Assembly (NCBI RefSeq): GCF_024213665.1
Contig: NZ_JANAVP010000025.1
Location: 39,697 to 103,696 of the forward strand
Origin: Streptomyces sp. A3M-1-3
GTDB lineage: Bacteria; Actinomycetota; Actinomycetes; Streptomycetales; Streptomycetaceae
Direction of reading: 5' to 3'
Length of the DNA stretch: 64,000 nucleotides
Below the pieces are notes generated by a model, which searched no databases, was not told the DNA's origin, and saw only the letters and a program-made list of their open reading frames with translations. The position numbers and the translations under genes were made by a program. Below, piece after piece: positions 43,868-52,088 of the stretch (positions are counted from its first letter, which is position 1; each line of letters starts with the position of its first letter).

Positions 43868-43966
43868 ACGACCCTGTTTCGCGCCCGCGTGATAACACAG
43901 CAGGCATTCTCGCGTAACCCCCACGCCGGATGCGATTTCAGAATTCGCTCGCTAAATTCGCACCCC

Positions 43967-44491
43967 ATGACCGCAGCGCATATCGACACTCCGAAGGTCG
44001 ACACTCCGAAGGTCGACACTCCGAAGGTGGAAGACGGCGCCGCGATGTGGCGAATCGCGCGCGACTCCGTGACCCTGGACCTCAACTCCTCCTACAGCTA
44101 TCTGCTGTGGTGCCGCGACTTCGCCGCGACCTCCGCGGTCGCACGCCGTGCGGACGGTGAGCCGGTCGGCTTCATCACCGGTTACGTACGCCCCGAGAGC
44201 CCGCAGACCCTGGTGGTCTGGCAGGTCGCCGTGGACCGCGAGCACCGCGGGCGCGGCCTGGCCGGCACCCTGCTGGAGGACCTGGCGGCGAAGGTCGCCG
44301 ACACCCACGGGGTCGACCGGATCGAGACCACGATCACCCCGGAAAACACCGCCTCCGAGCGCCTGTTCACCTCGTACGCCGAACGGCGCGGCGCATCCGT
44401 CAGCCGTGAAGTCCTCTTCGACGGGGAGCTGTTCCCCGACGGGGCGCACCAGCCGGAGGTGCTCTACCGCATCGGACCGATCGCAGCCTGA
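43967..44491 (+). CDS. ectA: diaminobutyrate acetyltransferase EctA
   Basis: A 174-residue GNAT enzyme that acetylates L-2,4-diaminobutyrate, the second step of ectoine synthesis. The GNAT core is intact: LDLNSSYSYLLWCRDF, VGFITGYVRPE, and the acetyl-CoA loop VDREHRGRGLAGTLLE. The N-terminus carries three identical DTPKV units (residues 7-21) from a 15-bp tandem DNA repeat, not expected in the family. ATG at 43967 has no obvious ribosome binding site. First gene of ectABCD. Confidence 0.92.
   Translation: MTAAHIDTPKVDTPKVDTPKVEDGAAMWRIARDSVTLDLNSSYSYLLWCRDFAATSAVARRADGEPVGFITGYVRPESPQTLVVWQVAVDREHRGRGLAGTLLEDLAAKVADTHGVDRIETTITPENTASERLFTSYAERRGASVSREVLFDGELFPDGAHQPEVLYRIGPIAA
43984..44028 (+). 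repeat. three tandem 15-bp repeats in the ectA N-terminus
   Basis: CGACACTCCGAAGGT occurs three times without gaps and encodes DTPKV repeats. Because the unit is a multiple of three, copy-number changes would keep the frame. Confidence 0.9.
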
Positions 44492-44557
44492 CGCCCGACG
44501 CCCCTGACACCGCGCCTGACGGCCCAGCCTGACACCCCCCACGAACAGGAGAACCTG

Positions 44558-45826
44558 GTGACCATCACCCCGCCCGCCCTCAGCGTCTTCGAGACCCTGG
44601 AGTCGGAGGTACGCAGCTACTGCCGCAACTGGCCGGCCGTGTTCGACCGGGCCCAGGGCAGCCGCCTCCACGACGAGGACGGCCACACATACCTCGACTT
44701 CTTCGCCGGCGCCGGCTCGCTCAACTACGGCCACAACAACCCGGTGCTCAAACGCGCGCTGATCGACTACCTGGAGCGCGACGGCATCACCCACGGCCTG
44801 GACATGGCCACCACCGCGAAGCGCGCCTTCCTGGAGTCGTTCCAGAATGTGGTGCTGCGCCCGCGTGACCTGCCGTACAAGGTGATGTTCCCCGGCCCGA
44901 CCGGCACCAACGCCGTCGAGTCGGCGCTCAAGCTGGCCCGCAAGGTCAAGGGCCGCGAGTCGATCGTCTCCTTCACCAATGCCTTCCACGGCATGTCGCT
45001 GGGCTCCCTGGCCGTCACCGGCAACGCCTTCAAGCGGGCCGGCGCCGGCATCCCGCTGGTGCATGGCACGCCGATGCCGTTCGACCACTACCTCGACGGC
45101 CGGACGCCGGACTTCCTGTGGTTCGAGCGGCTGCTGGAGGACCAGGGCTCCGGGCTCAACCAGCCCGCCGCCGTGATCGTCGAGACGGTGCAGGGCGAGG
45201 GCGGCATCAACGTGGCCCGTCCCGAGTGGCTGCGCGCGCTCGCGGACCTGTGCCGCCGTCGCGACATGCTGCTGATCGTCGACGACATCCAGATGGGCTG
45301 CGGCCGTACCGGCGCATTCTTCTCCTTCGAAGAGGCCGGCATCACCCCGGACATCGTCACGCTCTCCAAGTCCATCAGCGGCTACGGACTGCCGATGTCG
45401 CTGTGCCTGTTCAAGCCGGAGCTGGACATCTGGGAGCCGGGCGAGCACAACGGCACGTTCCGCGGCAACAACCCGGCGTTCGTCACCGCCGCCGCCGCGC
45501 TCGACGCCTACTGGGCCGACGGGCAGATGGAGAAGCAGACCGTCGCGCGCGGCGAACAGGTGGAGCAGGCGCTGCTGGCCATCTGCGACGAGCACGCCCG
45601 CCTCGGCGCGGAGTACCGGGGCCGCGGCCTCGTGTGGGGCCTGGAGTTCACCGAGAAGTCCCGGGCGGCGGCCGTCTGCGCCCGCGCCTTCGAACTCGGT
45701 CTGCTGCTGGAGACCTCCGGCCCGCAGAGCGAGGTGGTGAAACTGCTGCCGCCGCTCACCATCACGCCCGAGGAGCTGGACGAGGGCCTGCGGACCCTGG
45801 CCCGTTCCGTCCGCGAGACCGCGTAA
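44558..45826 (+). CDS. ectB: diaminobutyrate-2-oxoglutarate transaminase EctB
   Basis: A 422-residue class III aminotransferase that makes L-2,4-diaminobutyrate from aspartate semialdehyde, the first step of ectoine synthesis. Motifs: YLDFFAGAGSLNYGHNNP, PGPTGTNAVESALKLARK, VDDIQMGCGRTGAFFSFE (PLP Asp) and VTLSKSISGYGLPMSL with the Schiff-base Lys. GTG at 44558 follows CAGGAGAAC, a good ribosome binding site. It lies 66 bp after ectA in the same operon. Confidence 0.95.
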   Translation: MTITPPALSVFETLESEVRSYCRNWPAVFDRAQGSRLHDEDGHTYLDFFAGAGSLNYGHNNPVLKRALIDYLERDGITHGLDMATTAKRAFLESFQNVVLRPRDLPYKVMFPGPTGTNAVESALKLARKVKGRESIVSFTNAFHGMSLGSLAVTGNAFKRAGAGIPLVHGTPMPFDHYLDGRTPDFLWFERLLEDQGSGLNQPAAVIVETVQGEGGINVARPEWLRALADLCRRRDMLLIVDDIQMGCGRTGAFFSFEEAGITPDIVTLSKSISGYGLPMSLCLFKPELDIWEPGEHNGTFRGNNPAFVTAAAALDAYWADGQMEKQTVARGEQVEQALLAICDEHARLGAEYRGRGLVWGLEFTEKSRAAAVCARAFELGLLLETSGPQSEVVKLLPPLTITPEELDEGLRTLARSVRETA

Positions 45827-45879
45827 CCGAGAAGCCGAGAAACCGCGTAAGAGACGTAAGAGAAAGGCTGCAACCCATC

Positions 45880-46284
45880 GTGATCGTCCGATCGTTCAAG
45901 GACATCGAAGGCACCGAGCGCCATGTGAAGGCCGCGTCCGGCACCTGGGAGAGCAAGCGCATCGTGCTCGCCAAGGAGCGGGTCGGATTCTCGCTGCACG
46001 AGACCACGCTGTACGCGGGTACCGAGACGTCGATGTGGTACGCGAACCACATCGAGGCCGTCCTCTGCGTGGAGGGCGAGGCCGAACTCACCAACGACGA
46101 GACCGGTGAGACGCACTGGATCGAGCCCGGCACGATGTACCTGCTGGACGGCCACGAGCGCCACACCATGCGCCCCAAGACCGACTTCCGCTGTGTCTGC
46201 GTCTTCAACCCGCCCGTCACCGGACGGGAGGACCACGACGAGAACGGCGTCTACCCCCTGTTGACCGAGGCCGAGGAGGGCTGA
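45880..46284 (+). CDS. ectC: ectoine synthase EctC
   Basis: A 134-residue cupin-fold cyclase that closes N-acetyl-diaminobutyrate to ectoine. Family sequence is clear: VRSFKDIEGTERHVKAASGTW, GFSLHETTLYAGTET, SMWYANHIEAVLCVEGE and the metal-binding region IEPGTMYLLDGHERHTMR. GTG at 45880 is the family start; the preceding GAGAAAGG is a plausible ribosome binding site. ectD begins two bases after its stop. Confidence 0.95.
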   Translation: MIVRSFKDIEGTERHVKAASGTWESKRIVLAKERVGFSLHETTLYAGTETSMWYANHIEAVLCVEGEAELTNDETGETHWIEPGTMYLLDGHERHTMRPKTDFRCVCVFNPPVTGREDHDENGVYPLLTEAEEG

Positions 46285-46286
46285 CC

Positions 46287-47177
46287 ATGACCACCGTACT
46301 GAGCGACCTCTACCCGACCCGTGGTGCCACCGAGGTGACCGTCCCCCGCCAGGACCCGGTGGTGTGGCAGGGCCCCGGCACTCCGGGACCGTTCCGGCCG
46401 TCCGAGCTGGCGGGCTTCGAGCGGGACGGCTTCGCCGCGGTGCCGCAGCTGATCAGGCCGGACGAGGTCGCGCTCTACCACGACGAGCTGGAGCGGCTGA
46501 TCGCCGATCCGGCGGTCCGCGCGGACCAGCGCGCCATCATCGAGCCCAAGTCCCAGGCCGTCCGGTCGGTGTTCGAGGTCCACAAGCTCAGCGAGGTCTT
46601 CGCCCGGCTGGTGAGCGATCCGCGTGTCGTGGACCGCGCCCGGCAGATCCTCGGTTCCGACGTGTACGTCCACCAGTCCCGGATCAACGTCAAGCCGGGC
46701 TTCGGGGCTTCGGGCTTCTACTGGCACTCGGACTTCGAGACCTGGCACGCCGAGGACGGGCTGCCGAACATGCGGACCGTGTCCGTCTCGATCGCGCTGA
46801 CCGAGAACCACGACACCAACGGCGGCCTGATGATCATGCCGGGGTCGCACAGAACGTTCCTCGGCTGCGCGGGTGAGACGCCGAAGGACAACTACAAGCA
46901 GTCGCTGAAAATGCAGGAGGCCGGCACCCCGTCCGACGAGGCCCTGACGGCGATGGCTGATCAGCACGGCATCCGGCTGTTCACCGGCAAGGCGGGCTCG
47001 GCGACCTGGTTCGACTGCAACTGCATGCATGGTTCGGGCGACAACATCACCCCGTATCCGCGCAGCAATGTCTTTATCGTCTTCAACAGCGTCGAGAACG
47101 CGGCGGTGGAACCGTTCGCGGCGCCCGTGCGGCGGCCCGACTACATCGGGGCGCGGGACTTCACTCCCGTCCGGTAG
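46287..47177 (+). CDS. ectD: ectoine 5-hydroxylase EctD
   Basis: A 296-residue Fe(II)/2-oxoglutarate dioxygenase that converts ectoine to 5-hydroxyectoine. The iron triad is H147, D149 (in WHSDFETWH) and H248 (NCMHGSGDN); the PYPRSN segment binds 2-oxoglutarate. The PhyH fold and length match known EctD enzymes. It ends the ectABCD operon and is followed by a tandem repeat and a terminator hairpin. Confidence 0.95.
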   Translation: MTTVLSDLYPTRGATEVTVPRQDPVVWQGPGTPGPFRPSELAGFERDGFAAVPQLIRPDEVALYHDELERLIADPAVRADQRAIIEPKSQAVRSVFEVHKLSEVFARLVSDPRVVDRARQILGSDVYVHQSRINVKPGFGASGFYWHSDFETWHAEDGLPNMRTVSVSIALTENHDTNGGLMIMPGSHRTFLGCAGETPKDNYKQSLKMQEAGTPSDEALTAMADQHGIRLFTGKAGSATWFDCNCMHGSGDNITPYPRSNVFIVFNSVENAAVEPFAAPVRRPDYIGARDFTPVR

Positions 47178-47178
47178 C

Positions 47179-47206
47179 CGTACGTACGGACGCGTACGTA
47201 CGGACG
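47179..47206 (+). repeat. 14-bp tandem repeat after ectD
   Basis: CGTACGTACGGACG occurs twice in tandem directly behind the ectD stop codon. It is probably slippage-derived and has no evident function. Confidence 0.7.
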
Positions 47207-47210
47207 CGAA

Positions 47211-47241
47211 GGCCCGGCGCCATCCCCGTGGGTGCCGGGCC
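47211..47241. terminator. bidirectional terminator between ectD and the OYE gene
   Basis: GGCCCGGCGCC and GGTGCCGGGCC form an 11-bp stem with one mismatch around nine bases. It separates two convergent genes. Confidence 0.7.
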
Positions 47242-47250
47242 CTCGCATGG

Positions 47251-48327
47251 TCAGCTTGCCTGCAGCGTCGGGTAGTCCAGGTAGCCGCTGTCGTCGCCGC
47301 CGAAGAAGGTGGCCGGGTCGGGGGTGTTGTACGGGCCCCCGGCCGCGAGCCTGGCCGGCAGGTCCGGATTGGCCAGGAACAGCGCGCCGAAGGCGACGAT
47401 GTCCGCGGTGCCGTCCTCGATCAGGCCGAGCGTGTCGGCGCCGGTCGGGCCTTCGGTCGCCGGGTTGAGGATGAAGGTGCCGGTGAACCGCTTGCGCAGG
47501 GCGAGCGCCAGCTCCCTGAGCTCGGGGCCGGCCTCGACGACGTGCAGATAGGCGAGACCGAGCGGCTCGAGGGCTTCCACCAGCGCCGTGTAGGTGGGCT
47601 CGGCGTCCTGCTCGTCGATGTCGTTGTACGGGTTGGTCGGCGAGATCCGCAGGCCGGTCCGGTCCGCCCCGATCTCGGCCGCGACTGCCTTCGCCACCTC
47701 GACGGCGAAGCGGATGCGGCCCTCGACCGAGCCACCCCACGCGTCGGTGCGCAGGTTGGTGTTGGGGGCGAGGAACTGGTGGATCAGGTAGCCGTTGGCG
47801 CCGTGCAGCTCGACCCCGTCGAAGCCGGCCTCGATGGCGTTGCGGGCGGCGGAGGCGAACTCGCCGATGGTCGCGTGAATTTCGGCGTCCGGCAGCTCGC
47901 GCGGCACGATGAAGTCCTTCGGCCCCTCGTGCGTGTACACCTGCCCCGCGGCGGCGACCGGTGAGACGCCGACGGGAACCAGGCCGCCGGGCAGCAGTAC
48001 GGGGTGGCCGATGCGGCCGGTGTGCATGATCTGGGCGAAGATCCGGCCGCCGGCCGCGTGCACGGCGTCGGTGACCTTGCGCCAGCCGGCGATCTGCTCG
48101 TCGCTGTGCAGTCCGGGGGTGTCGGGATAGCCCTGGCCGAGCACCGAGGGCTGGACCCCCTCGGTGATGATCAGGCCGGCGGAGGCGCGCTGGGCGTAGT
48201 ACGCGGCGTTGGAGTCGGTCGGGGAGTTCCCCGGTCCGTACGCCCTCGATCGGGTCATCGGGGCCATGGCGATGCGGTTGGCGAGGACCGTGCCGGCCAG
48301 GTCGATCGGGTCGAATGCGGTGGTCAT
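47251..48327 (-). CDS. old yellow enzyme family NADH:flavin oxidoreductase
   Basis: A 358-residue FMN-dependent TIM-barrel enzyme of the OYE class (alkene reductase/NemA-like). Family motifs: LANRIAMAPMTRSRA, YYAQRASAGLIITEG, FAQIMHTGRIGHP, FDGVELHGANGYLIHQFLAP and TDAWGGSVEGR. It reduces activated double bonds such as enones or electrophilic xenobiotics. It is divergent from a MarR regulator across a 137-bp region with a perfect inverted repeat, a typical pair for electrophile-induced detoxification. Confidence 0.92.
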   Translation of the reverse strand: MTTAFDPIDLAGTVLANRIAMAPMTRSRAYGPGNSPTDSNAAYYAQRASAGLIITEGVQPSVLGQGYPDTPGLHSDEQIAGWRKVTDAVHAAGGRIFAQIMHTGRIGHPVLLPGGLVPVGVSPVAAAGQVYTHEGPKDFIVPRELPDAEIHATIGEFASAARNAIEAGFDGVELHGANGYLIHQFLAPNTNLRTDAWGGSVEGRIRFAVEVAKAVAAEIGADRTGLRISPTNPYNDIDEQDAEPTYTALVEALEPLGLAYLHVVEAGPELRELALALRKRFTGTFILNPATEGPTGADTLGLIEDGTADIVAFGALFLANPDLPARLAAGGPYNTPDPATFFGGDDSGYLDYPTLQAS

Positions 48328-48349
48328 GGGAGCTCCTGGAGAATTTATG

Positions 48350-48404
48350 TGGTCGGCCAAGTAATTGGGTCGAGTGCCACTGTAACGCATTACTTGGCCG
48401 ACCA
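48350..48404. promoter_or_regulatory. MarR-type operator region, perfect 16-bp inverted repeat
   Basis: TGGTCGGCCAAGTAAT (48350-48365) and its exact complement (48389-48404) lie in the divergent promoter between the OYE and MarR genes. Each arm contains a CTTGG-CCGA-CCA(A/C) dyad of its own, so two regulator dimers could bind in opposite orientation, one per promoter. Confidence 0.75.
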
Positions 48405-48464
48405 AGGTAAAATTTTCTCAGCTGCCCGACCGGCAGCCACCGCACCGCCCCGAGGAGAATCGCC

Positions 48465-49070
48465 ATGACCGGCACCACCGGCCCCAAGGCACCGGCACCG
48501 GCACCGGCGCCCCAGGGAGACCCCGCCTGTACCGGGCTGCCGAGCGCCGCCCGCGGCGGCCCGGTCAGCCATGCCGTGTCCCGGGTGGCCCGGCTGCACC
48601 GAATCGCCGCCGGCAAGCTGCTCAAGCAGCTCGGCCTCTATCCGGGGCAGGAATTCCTGATGATGCACCTGTGGGATGCCGGCCCGGTCCGCCAGTCCGA
48701 CCTCATCAAGTCGGTCGACCTCGACCCCTCGACCGTGACGAAGATGCTCCAGCGTCTGGAGCAGACCGGTCATGTACGGCGCCGCCCGGACCCCTCGGAC
48801 CGCCGGGCCGTGGTCGTCGAGGCCACCGACGCCAGCTGCGCGCTGCTCGCGGATGTGGAGCGGGCCTGGAACGGGCTGGAGGAGCTCACCCTCGCGGGCC
48901 TCGATGACGGGGAGCGCAGCGAACTGGCCCGGCTGCTGGCCAGGGTCGAGGACAACCTCTGCACCGAGACCAGCGGCTGCCCGGAGCTGCGCGGCGGCCG
49001 GGCAGCGGGGCCGGCGGCTCAGCCGGAGAGCACGTCCAGCAGCCGGTCCACATCGGCGGCGGAGTTGTAG
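48465..49070 (+). CDS. MarR family transcriptional regulator
   Basis: A 201-residue winged-helix regulator. The DNA-binding core spans residues 35-135: VSHAVSRVARLHRIAAGKLL, GLYPGQEFLMMHLWDAGPV, the recognition region DLIKSVDLDPSTVTKMLQRLEQ and the wing HVRRRPDPSDRRAVVVE. The first 30 residues are a Pro/Ala tail. Three Cys residues (near 23, 125 and 165) could sense oxidants. It is divergent from the OYE gene and probably represses both. ATG at 48465 has a GAGGAG site. Its 3' end overlaps the convergent aminotransferase by 52 bp. Confidence 0.88.
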   Translation: MTGTTGPKAPAPAPAPQGDPACTGLPSAARGGPVSHAVSRVARLHRIAAGKLLKQLGLYPGQEFLMMHLWDAGPVRQSDLIKSVDLDPSTVTKMLQRLEQTGHVRRRPDPSDRRAVVVEATDASCALLADVERAWNGLEELTLAGLDDGERSELARLLARVEDNLCTETSGCPELRGGRAAGPAAQPESTSSSRSTSAAEL

Positions 49071-50086
49071 AAGTGGAAGGCCGCGCGCAGGTTTCCGGCG
49101 CGGGCGGAGGTCAGGATGCCGGCCCGGGCCACGTCCTCCTGACGGTGCGCGAGGCCGGGTACGGAGACGATCGGGGACTCGCCGGGGACCGGCGCCAGGC
49201 CCAGCTCCGCGAGGCCGGCGCGGTAGCGGGCGGCCAGGGTCGTGTTGTGGCCGTGGATGCGCTCGACCCCGATCCCCTCGATGAGCGCGAAGGACTGCTC
49301 GGCCGCGTGGTAGGCGACGAAAGCGGGGCCCTCGTCGAACCGGCGGGCGGAGCGGGCGAGTTCCTCGACCGGCCCGTACGTCGACCCCCAGGGGTCCTCG
49401 CCCGAGACCCAGCCGGCGTGGATCGGCACCAAAGACTCCTGGGCCTCCTCGGTCACCGTCAGATAGGACGCGCCGCGCACGGCCAGCAGCCACTTGTAGC
49501 CGCCGGTGACGGTGTAGTCGTAGTCGCCCGCGTTCAGCGGCAGCCAGCCCGCCGCCTGGCTGGCGTCCACGAGGGTACGGGCCCCATGGGCGGTTGCCGC
49601 GGCCCGAATCGCGGGCAGGTCGGCGATCCGCCCGTCGGCCGACTGCACGGCGCTGACGGCGATCAGTGCGGTACCGGGGCGAACGGACTCGGCCAGCGCC
49701 TCCAGCGGCACAAGCCGCACCTTGAGATCCCGGCGCACCACGAAGGGGTTGATCACCGAGCTGAAGTCGCCCTCGGCGGCCAGGACTTCCGCGCCTTCCG
49801 GCAGCGAGGCGGCGACCAGACCGACATGGGTGGCCACCGCCGACCCCGTGGACACCCGCTCGGCCGGGACGCCCATCAGGCGGCCGAAGGCCGCGCGGGC
49901 GGCGGTCACGGAGTCGAAACTGCCGAGCGCGGCGGCGCCGCCGGCCACGGCCTCGTCGGCGAATACCCGTACCGCCGCGGCGGTGCGCCGCGGCAGCAGC
50001 CCGCAGCTGGCGGTGTTCAGGTAGGTCCTGCCGGGGGCGAACTCGGCGTCTGCCACGTCAGTCAGTGAAAGAGAGAGGGAGTCCAT
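49019..50086 (-). CDS. class V aminotransferase family protein (cysteine desulfurase/kynureninase-like)
   Basis: A 355-residue PLP enzyme. Features: RTYLNTASCGLLPRRTAAAV near the start, the cofactor loop in RVSTGSAVATHVGLVA, the PLP-ring Asp in LVDASQAAGWLPLN and the Schiff-base Lys in VTGGYKWLLAVRG. The C-terminal end is short. The exact reaction is unknown. ATG at 50086 (MDSLSLSLTD) is preferred to the start at 50122 and is preceded by a fair purine stretch. Confidence 0.84.
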   Translation of the reverse strand: MDSLSLSLTDVADAEFAPGRTYLNTASCGLLPRRTAAAVRVFADEAVAGGAAALGSFDSVTAARAAFGRLMGVPAERVSTGSAVATHVGLVAASLPEGAEVLAAEGDFSSVINPFVVRRDLKVRLVPLEALAESVRPGTALIAVSAVQSADGRIADLPAIRAAATAHGARTLVDASQAAGWLPLNAGDYDYTVTGGYKWLLAVRGASYLTVTEEAQESLVPIHAGWVSGEDPWGSTYGPVEELARSARRFDEGPAFVAYHAAEQSFALIEGIGVERIHGHNTTLAARYRAGLAELGLAPVPGESPIVSVPGLAHRQEDVARAGILTSARAGNLRAAFHFYNSAADVDRLLDVLSG

Positions 50087-50155
50087 GCCCCCACTGTGCT
50101 GGGTGCCCGACTCCCCGTCCATTGCGATTAATTAACGGAAACCTCCAAGCACCGC

Positions 50156-50884
50156 TTACGCGTGGCCGCTGACCTGCGGAACCTCGCACGAGCCGTCCGT
50201 GCCGCAGGCTGCGTCGGCTGCGTCGGTCCCGGCGAGGGGGGTCGGCGTGCGCCCCTCCCATGCCTCCTCCAGCGCCCGGGTGAACACCTCGGAGGGCTGG
50301 CCCCCGGAGATCCCGTAGCGCCGGTCGAGGACGAAGAACGGCACGGCGTTGGCGCCGAGGTCGGCGGCCTCGCGCTCATCGGCCCGTACCGCGTCGGCGT
50401 ACGCGCTGTCGTCGCCGAGCACCGCGCGGGCCTCCTCGGCGTCGAGACCGGCCTCGACGGCGAGGTCCACCAGGACCTCAGCGTCGAAGACGCTACGCTC
50501 CTCGGCGAAGTTGGCGCGGTAGGCCGCCGTCAGCAGCTCGTCCTGGCGGCCGCGGGCCCTGGCCAGGTGCAGCAGCCGGTGGATGTCGAAGGTACTGCCG
50601 TGGTCGCGCCCCTCGGTGCGGTAGTCGAGGCCCTCGGCCCTGGCGTTGGCGGCGACGTGCTCCTCCATCGCCTGCGCCTCCGCACGCGTACGTCCGTACT
50701 TCTTCGCCAGCATGTCGATCACCGGGGCGGTGTCGCCCTTGGCGCGCTGCGGGTCGAGCTCGAAGGAACGGTGTACGACCTCGATCTCCGCGCGGTACGG
50801 GAAGGCGGCCAGCCCCTTCTCGAAGCGGGCCTTGCCGATGTAGCACCACGGGCAGGCGATGTCGCTCCAGATCTCGACGCGCAT
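50156..50884 (-). CDS. DsbA family oxidoreductase (FrnE-like)
   Basis: A 242-residue cytoplasmic thioredoxin-fold protein with an inserted helical domain. The active site CPWC is at residues 12-15 (SDIACPWCYIGKARFE), and the cis-Pro region is GANAVPFFVLDRRYGISG. FrnE-type proteins act as dithiol oxidoreductases or isomerases in the cytoplasm and in polyketide tailoring. A CGTDGSC tail adds two cysteines. ATG at 50884 precedes the MRVEIWSD family start. Confidence 0.9.
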   Translation of the reverse strand: MRVEIWSDIACPWCYIGKARFEKGLAAFPYRAEIEVVHRSFELDPQRAKGDTAPVIDMLAKKYGRTRAEAQAMEEHVAANARAEGLDYRTEGRDHGSTFDIHRLLHLARARGRQDELLTAAYRANFAEERSVFDAEVLVDLAVEAGLDAEEARAVLGDDSAYADAVRADEREAADLGANAVPFFVLDRRYGISGGQPSEVFTRALEEAWEGRTPTPLAGTDAADAACGTDGSCEVPQVSGHA

Positions 50885-50957
50885 GTCTGTCTTCTCTCCG
50901 GTTCGTACGATGCGGAGGCGCCCTCCGCCCCGGAGCACAACGCCGGACCGGCCCGGC

Positions 50958-51332
50958 TCATTCCCCCGACGGTCCGACGGCGAGCCGCAGCGCGATATGG
51001 GCGGAGTCCGGGGCGCGCGAGACGTCCGGGTCCGGCTGCCAGCCGTGCTCGGCGTAGAACCGCTGGGCGCGCTCATTGTGCTCGTATACCTCCAGGCGCG
51101 CGGCCGTGACGCCGGCCCGCCGCCAGGCCGCGACGCAGGCGGCGTGCAGCGCGCCGCCGATGCCCCGGCTCCAGCGGTCGGGGTCCACATGGAGCTGGGT
51201 GAGGGTCATGGCCCCGCCGACCGCGCGGAACGCGGCGACGCCCGCGACCGTCCCGTCCTGCTCGGCGCAGAGCACGCTGCCGTCGGCGCGGCCGATGGCG
51301 TCGAGGTCGGCGGGGGTGGCGATTCTGATCAT
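50958..51332 (-). CDS. GNAT family N-acetyltransferase, short
   Basis: A 124-residue acetyltransferase. The acetyl-CoA loop is in HVDPDRWSRGIGGALHAAC and the C-terminal part (LEVYEHNERAQRFYAEHGW) is intact. Between MIRIATPADLDAIGR and VAGVAAFRAV only about 13 residues remain where most relatives have about 40 (helices 1 and 2), so the N-terminal region looks internally shortened. It may be inactive or a compact variant. It lies 74 bp upstream of the frnE-like gene on the same strand. Confidence 0.75.
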   Translation of the reverse strand: MIRIATPADLDAIGRADGSVLCAEQDGTVAGVAAFRAVGGAMTLTQLHVDPDRWSRGIGGALHAACVAAWRRAGVTAARLEVYEHNERAQRFYAEHGWQPDPDVSRAPDSAHIALRLAVGPSGE

Positions 51333-51427
51333 GAGGAAGCGGACGCGACCAACCCGGCAGTAGGTTCCGTCACGCGTCGGGAAACCTTGGTGCGCCGGAA
51401 AGAAAGTCTGCCAGGTAGACTTGCCGT

Positions 51428-51781
51428 ATGGCGACTGTCAAGCGGCGGCGCAGGCCGCACCTCGTGGCTACCCCCCTGCGGAAGAAGGGCGTCATCACCA
51501 TCCCGCAGGACATAAGGGATCAGCTGGACCTCCAGGAGGGTGACCAGCTGGTCGTGGCGGTAGAGGACGGTCGGATCGTGCTGACTCCGGCATCCGTGGT
51601 TCCTGACGACCAGGCATGGTTCTGGTCGCCCGAATGGCAGGCCAAGGAGCGCGAGGTGGATGAGTCGCTTGCCGAAGGCGAACGAGGCGAGGTTCACCAG
51701 GACGGGGACGCCTTCCTGCGGACACTCGCGGAGGACGCCGGCATCGATCTCGGGGAGATCGTGAAGCGTGCCGACGTATGA
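51428..51781 (+). CDS. AbrB/MazE-type DNA-binding protein, probable antitoxin
   Basis: A 117-residue protein. A SpoVT-AbrB swapped-hairpin domain occupies residues 12-58 (KKGVITIPQDIRDQLDLQEGDQLVVAVEDGRIVL), followed by an acidic C-terminal region typical of antitoxins that wrap a toxin. It overlaps the downstream toxin-like gene by 14 bp, indicating coupling. ATG at 51428 lies about 95 bp from the divergent GNAT gene. Confidence 0.82.
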   Translation: MATVKRRRRPHLVATPLRKKGVITIPQDIRDQLDLQEGDQLVVAVEDGRIVLTPASVVPDDQAWFWSPEWQAKEREVDESLAEGERGEVHQDGDAFLRTLAEDAGIDLGEIVKRADV

Positions 51782-52061
51782 GACGCTGAGCCACTTTCTG
51801 CGGGACTGGAAGAATCTCACCGCTTCCCAGAAAGCGGCGTTCCTCGTCGCTGTCACGCAGTTCGTCGCCGATCTCAAGACCGGATCAGGATTCCGCCGGG
51901 GACTGCGAGTGAAGAAGATGCAGGGCTTCGACGACGTCTGGGAAATGTCGTGGGCCCCGGACGGACGTGCCACGTTCCACTATGGCGAGCCCGTGCACGA
52001 GGGGGAGCCGCACATCGTGTGGCGTCGGATCGGGACACATTCCGTCTTCACCCGTCCCTGA
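51768..52061 (+). CDS. RelE/ParE-like toxin candidate
   Basis: A 97-residue basic protein with a RelE-type outline: N-terminal helices (FLRDWKNLTASQKAAFLVAV), a central GFRRGLRVKKMQG strand, WEMSWAPDGRATFHYG and an end of IVWRRIGTHSVF. Such proteins cleave mRNA on the ribosome or bind gyrase when free of antitoxin. GTG at 51768 is inside the end of the AbrB-type gene, the usual order antitoxin then toxin. No functional test is possible from sequence. Confidence 0.75.
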   Translation: MPTYETLSHFLRDWKNLTASQKAAFLVAVTQFVADLKTGSGFRRGLRVKKMQGFDDVWEMSWAPDGRATFHYGEPVHEGEPHIVWRRIGTHSVFTRP

Positions 52062-52088
52062 CCGGGCGTCCGGGCTCGGGGGCGCGGC

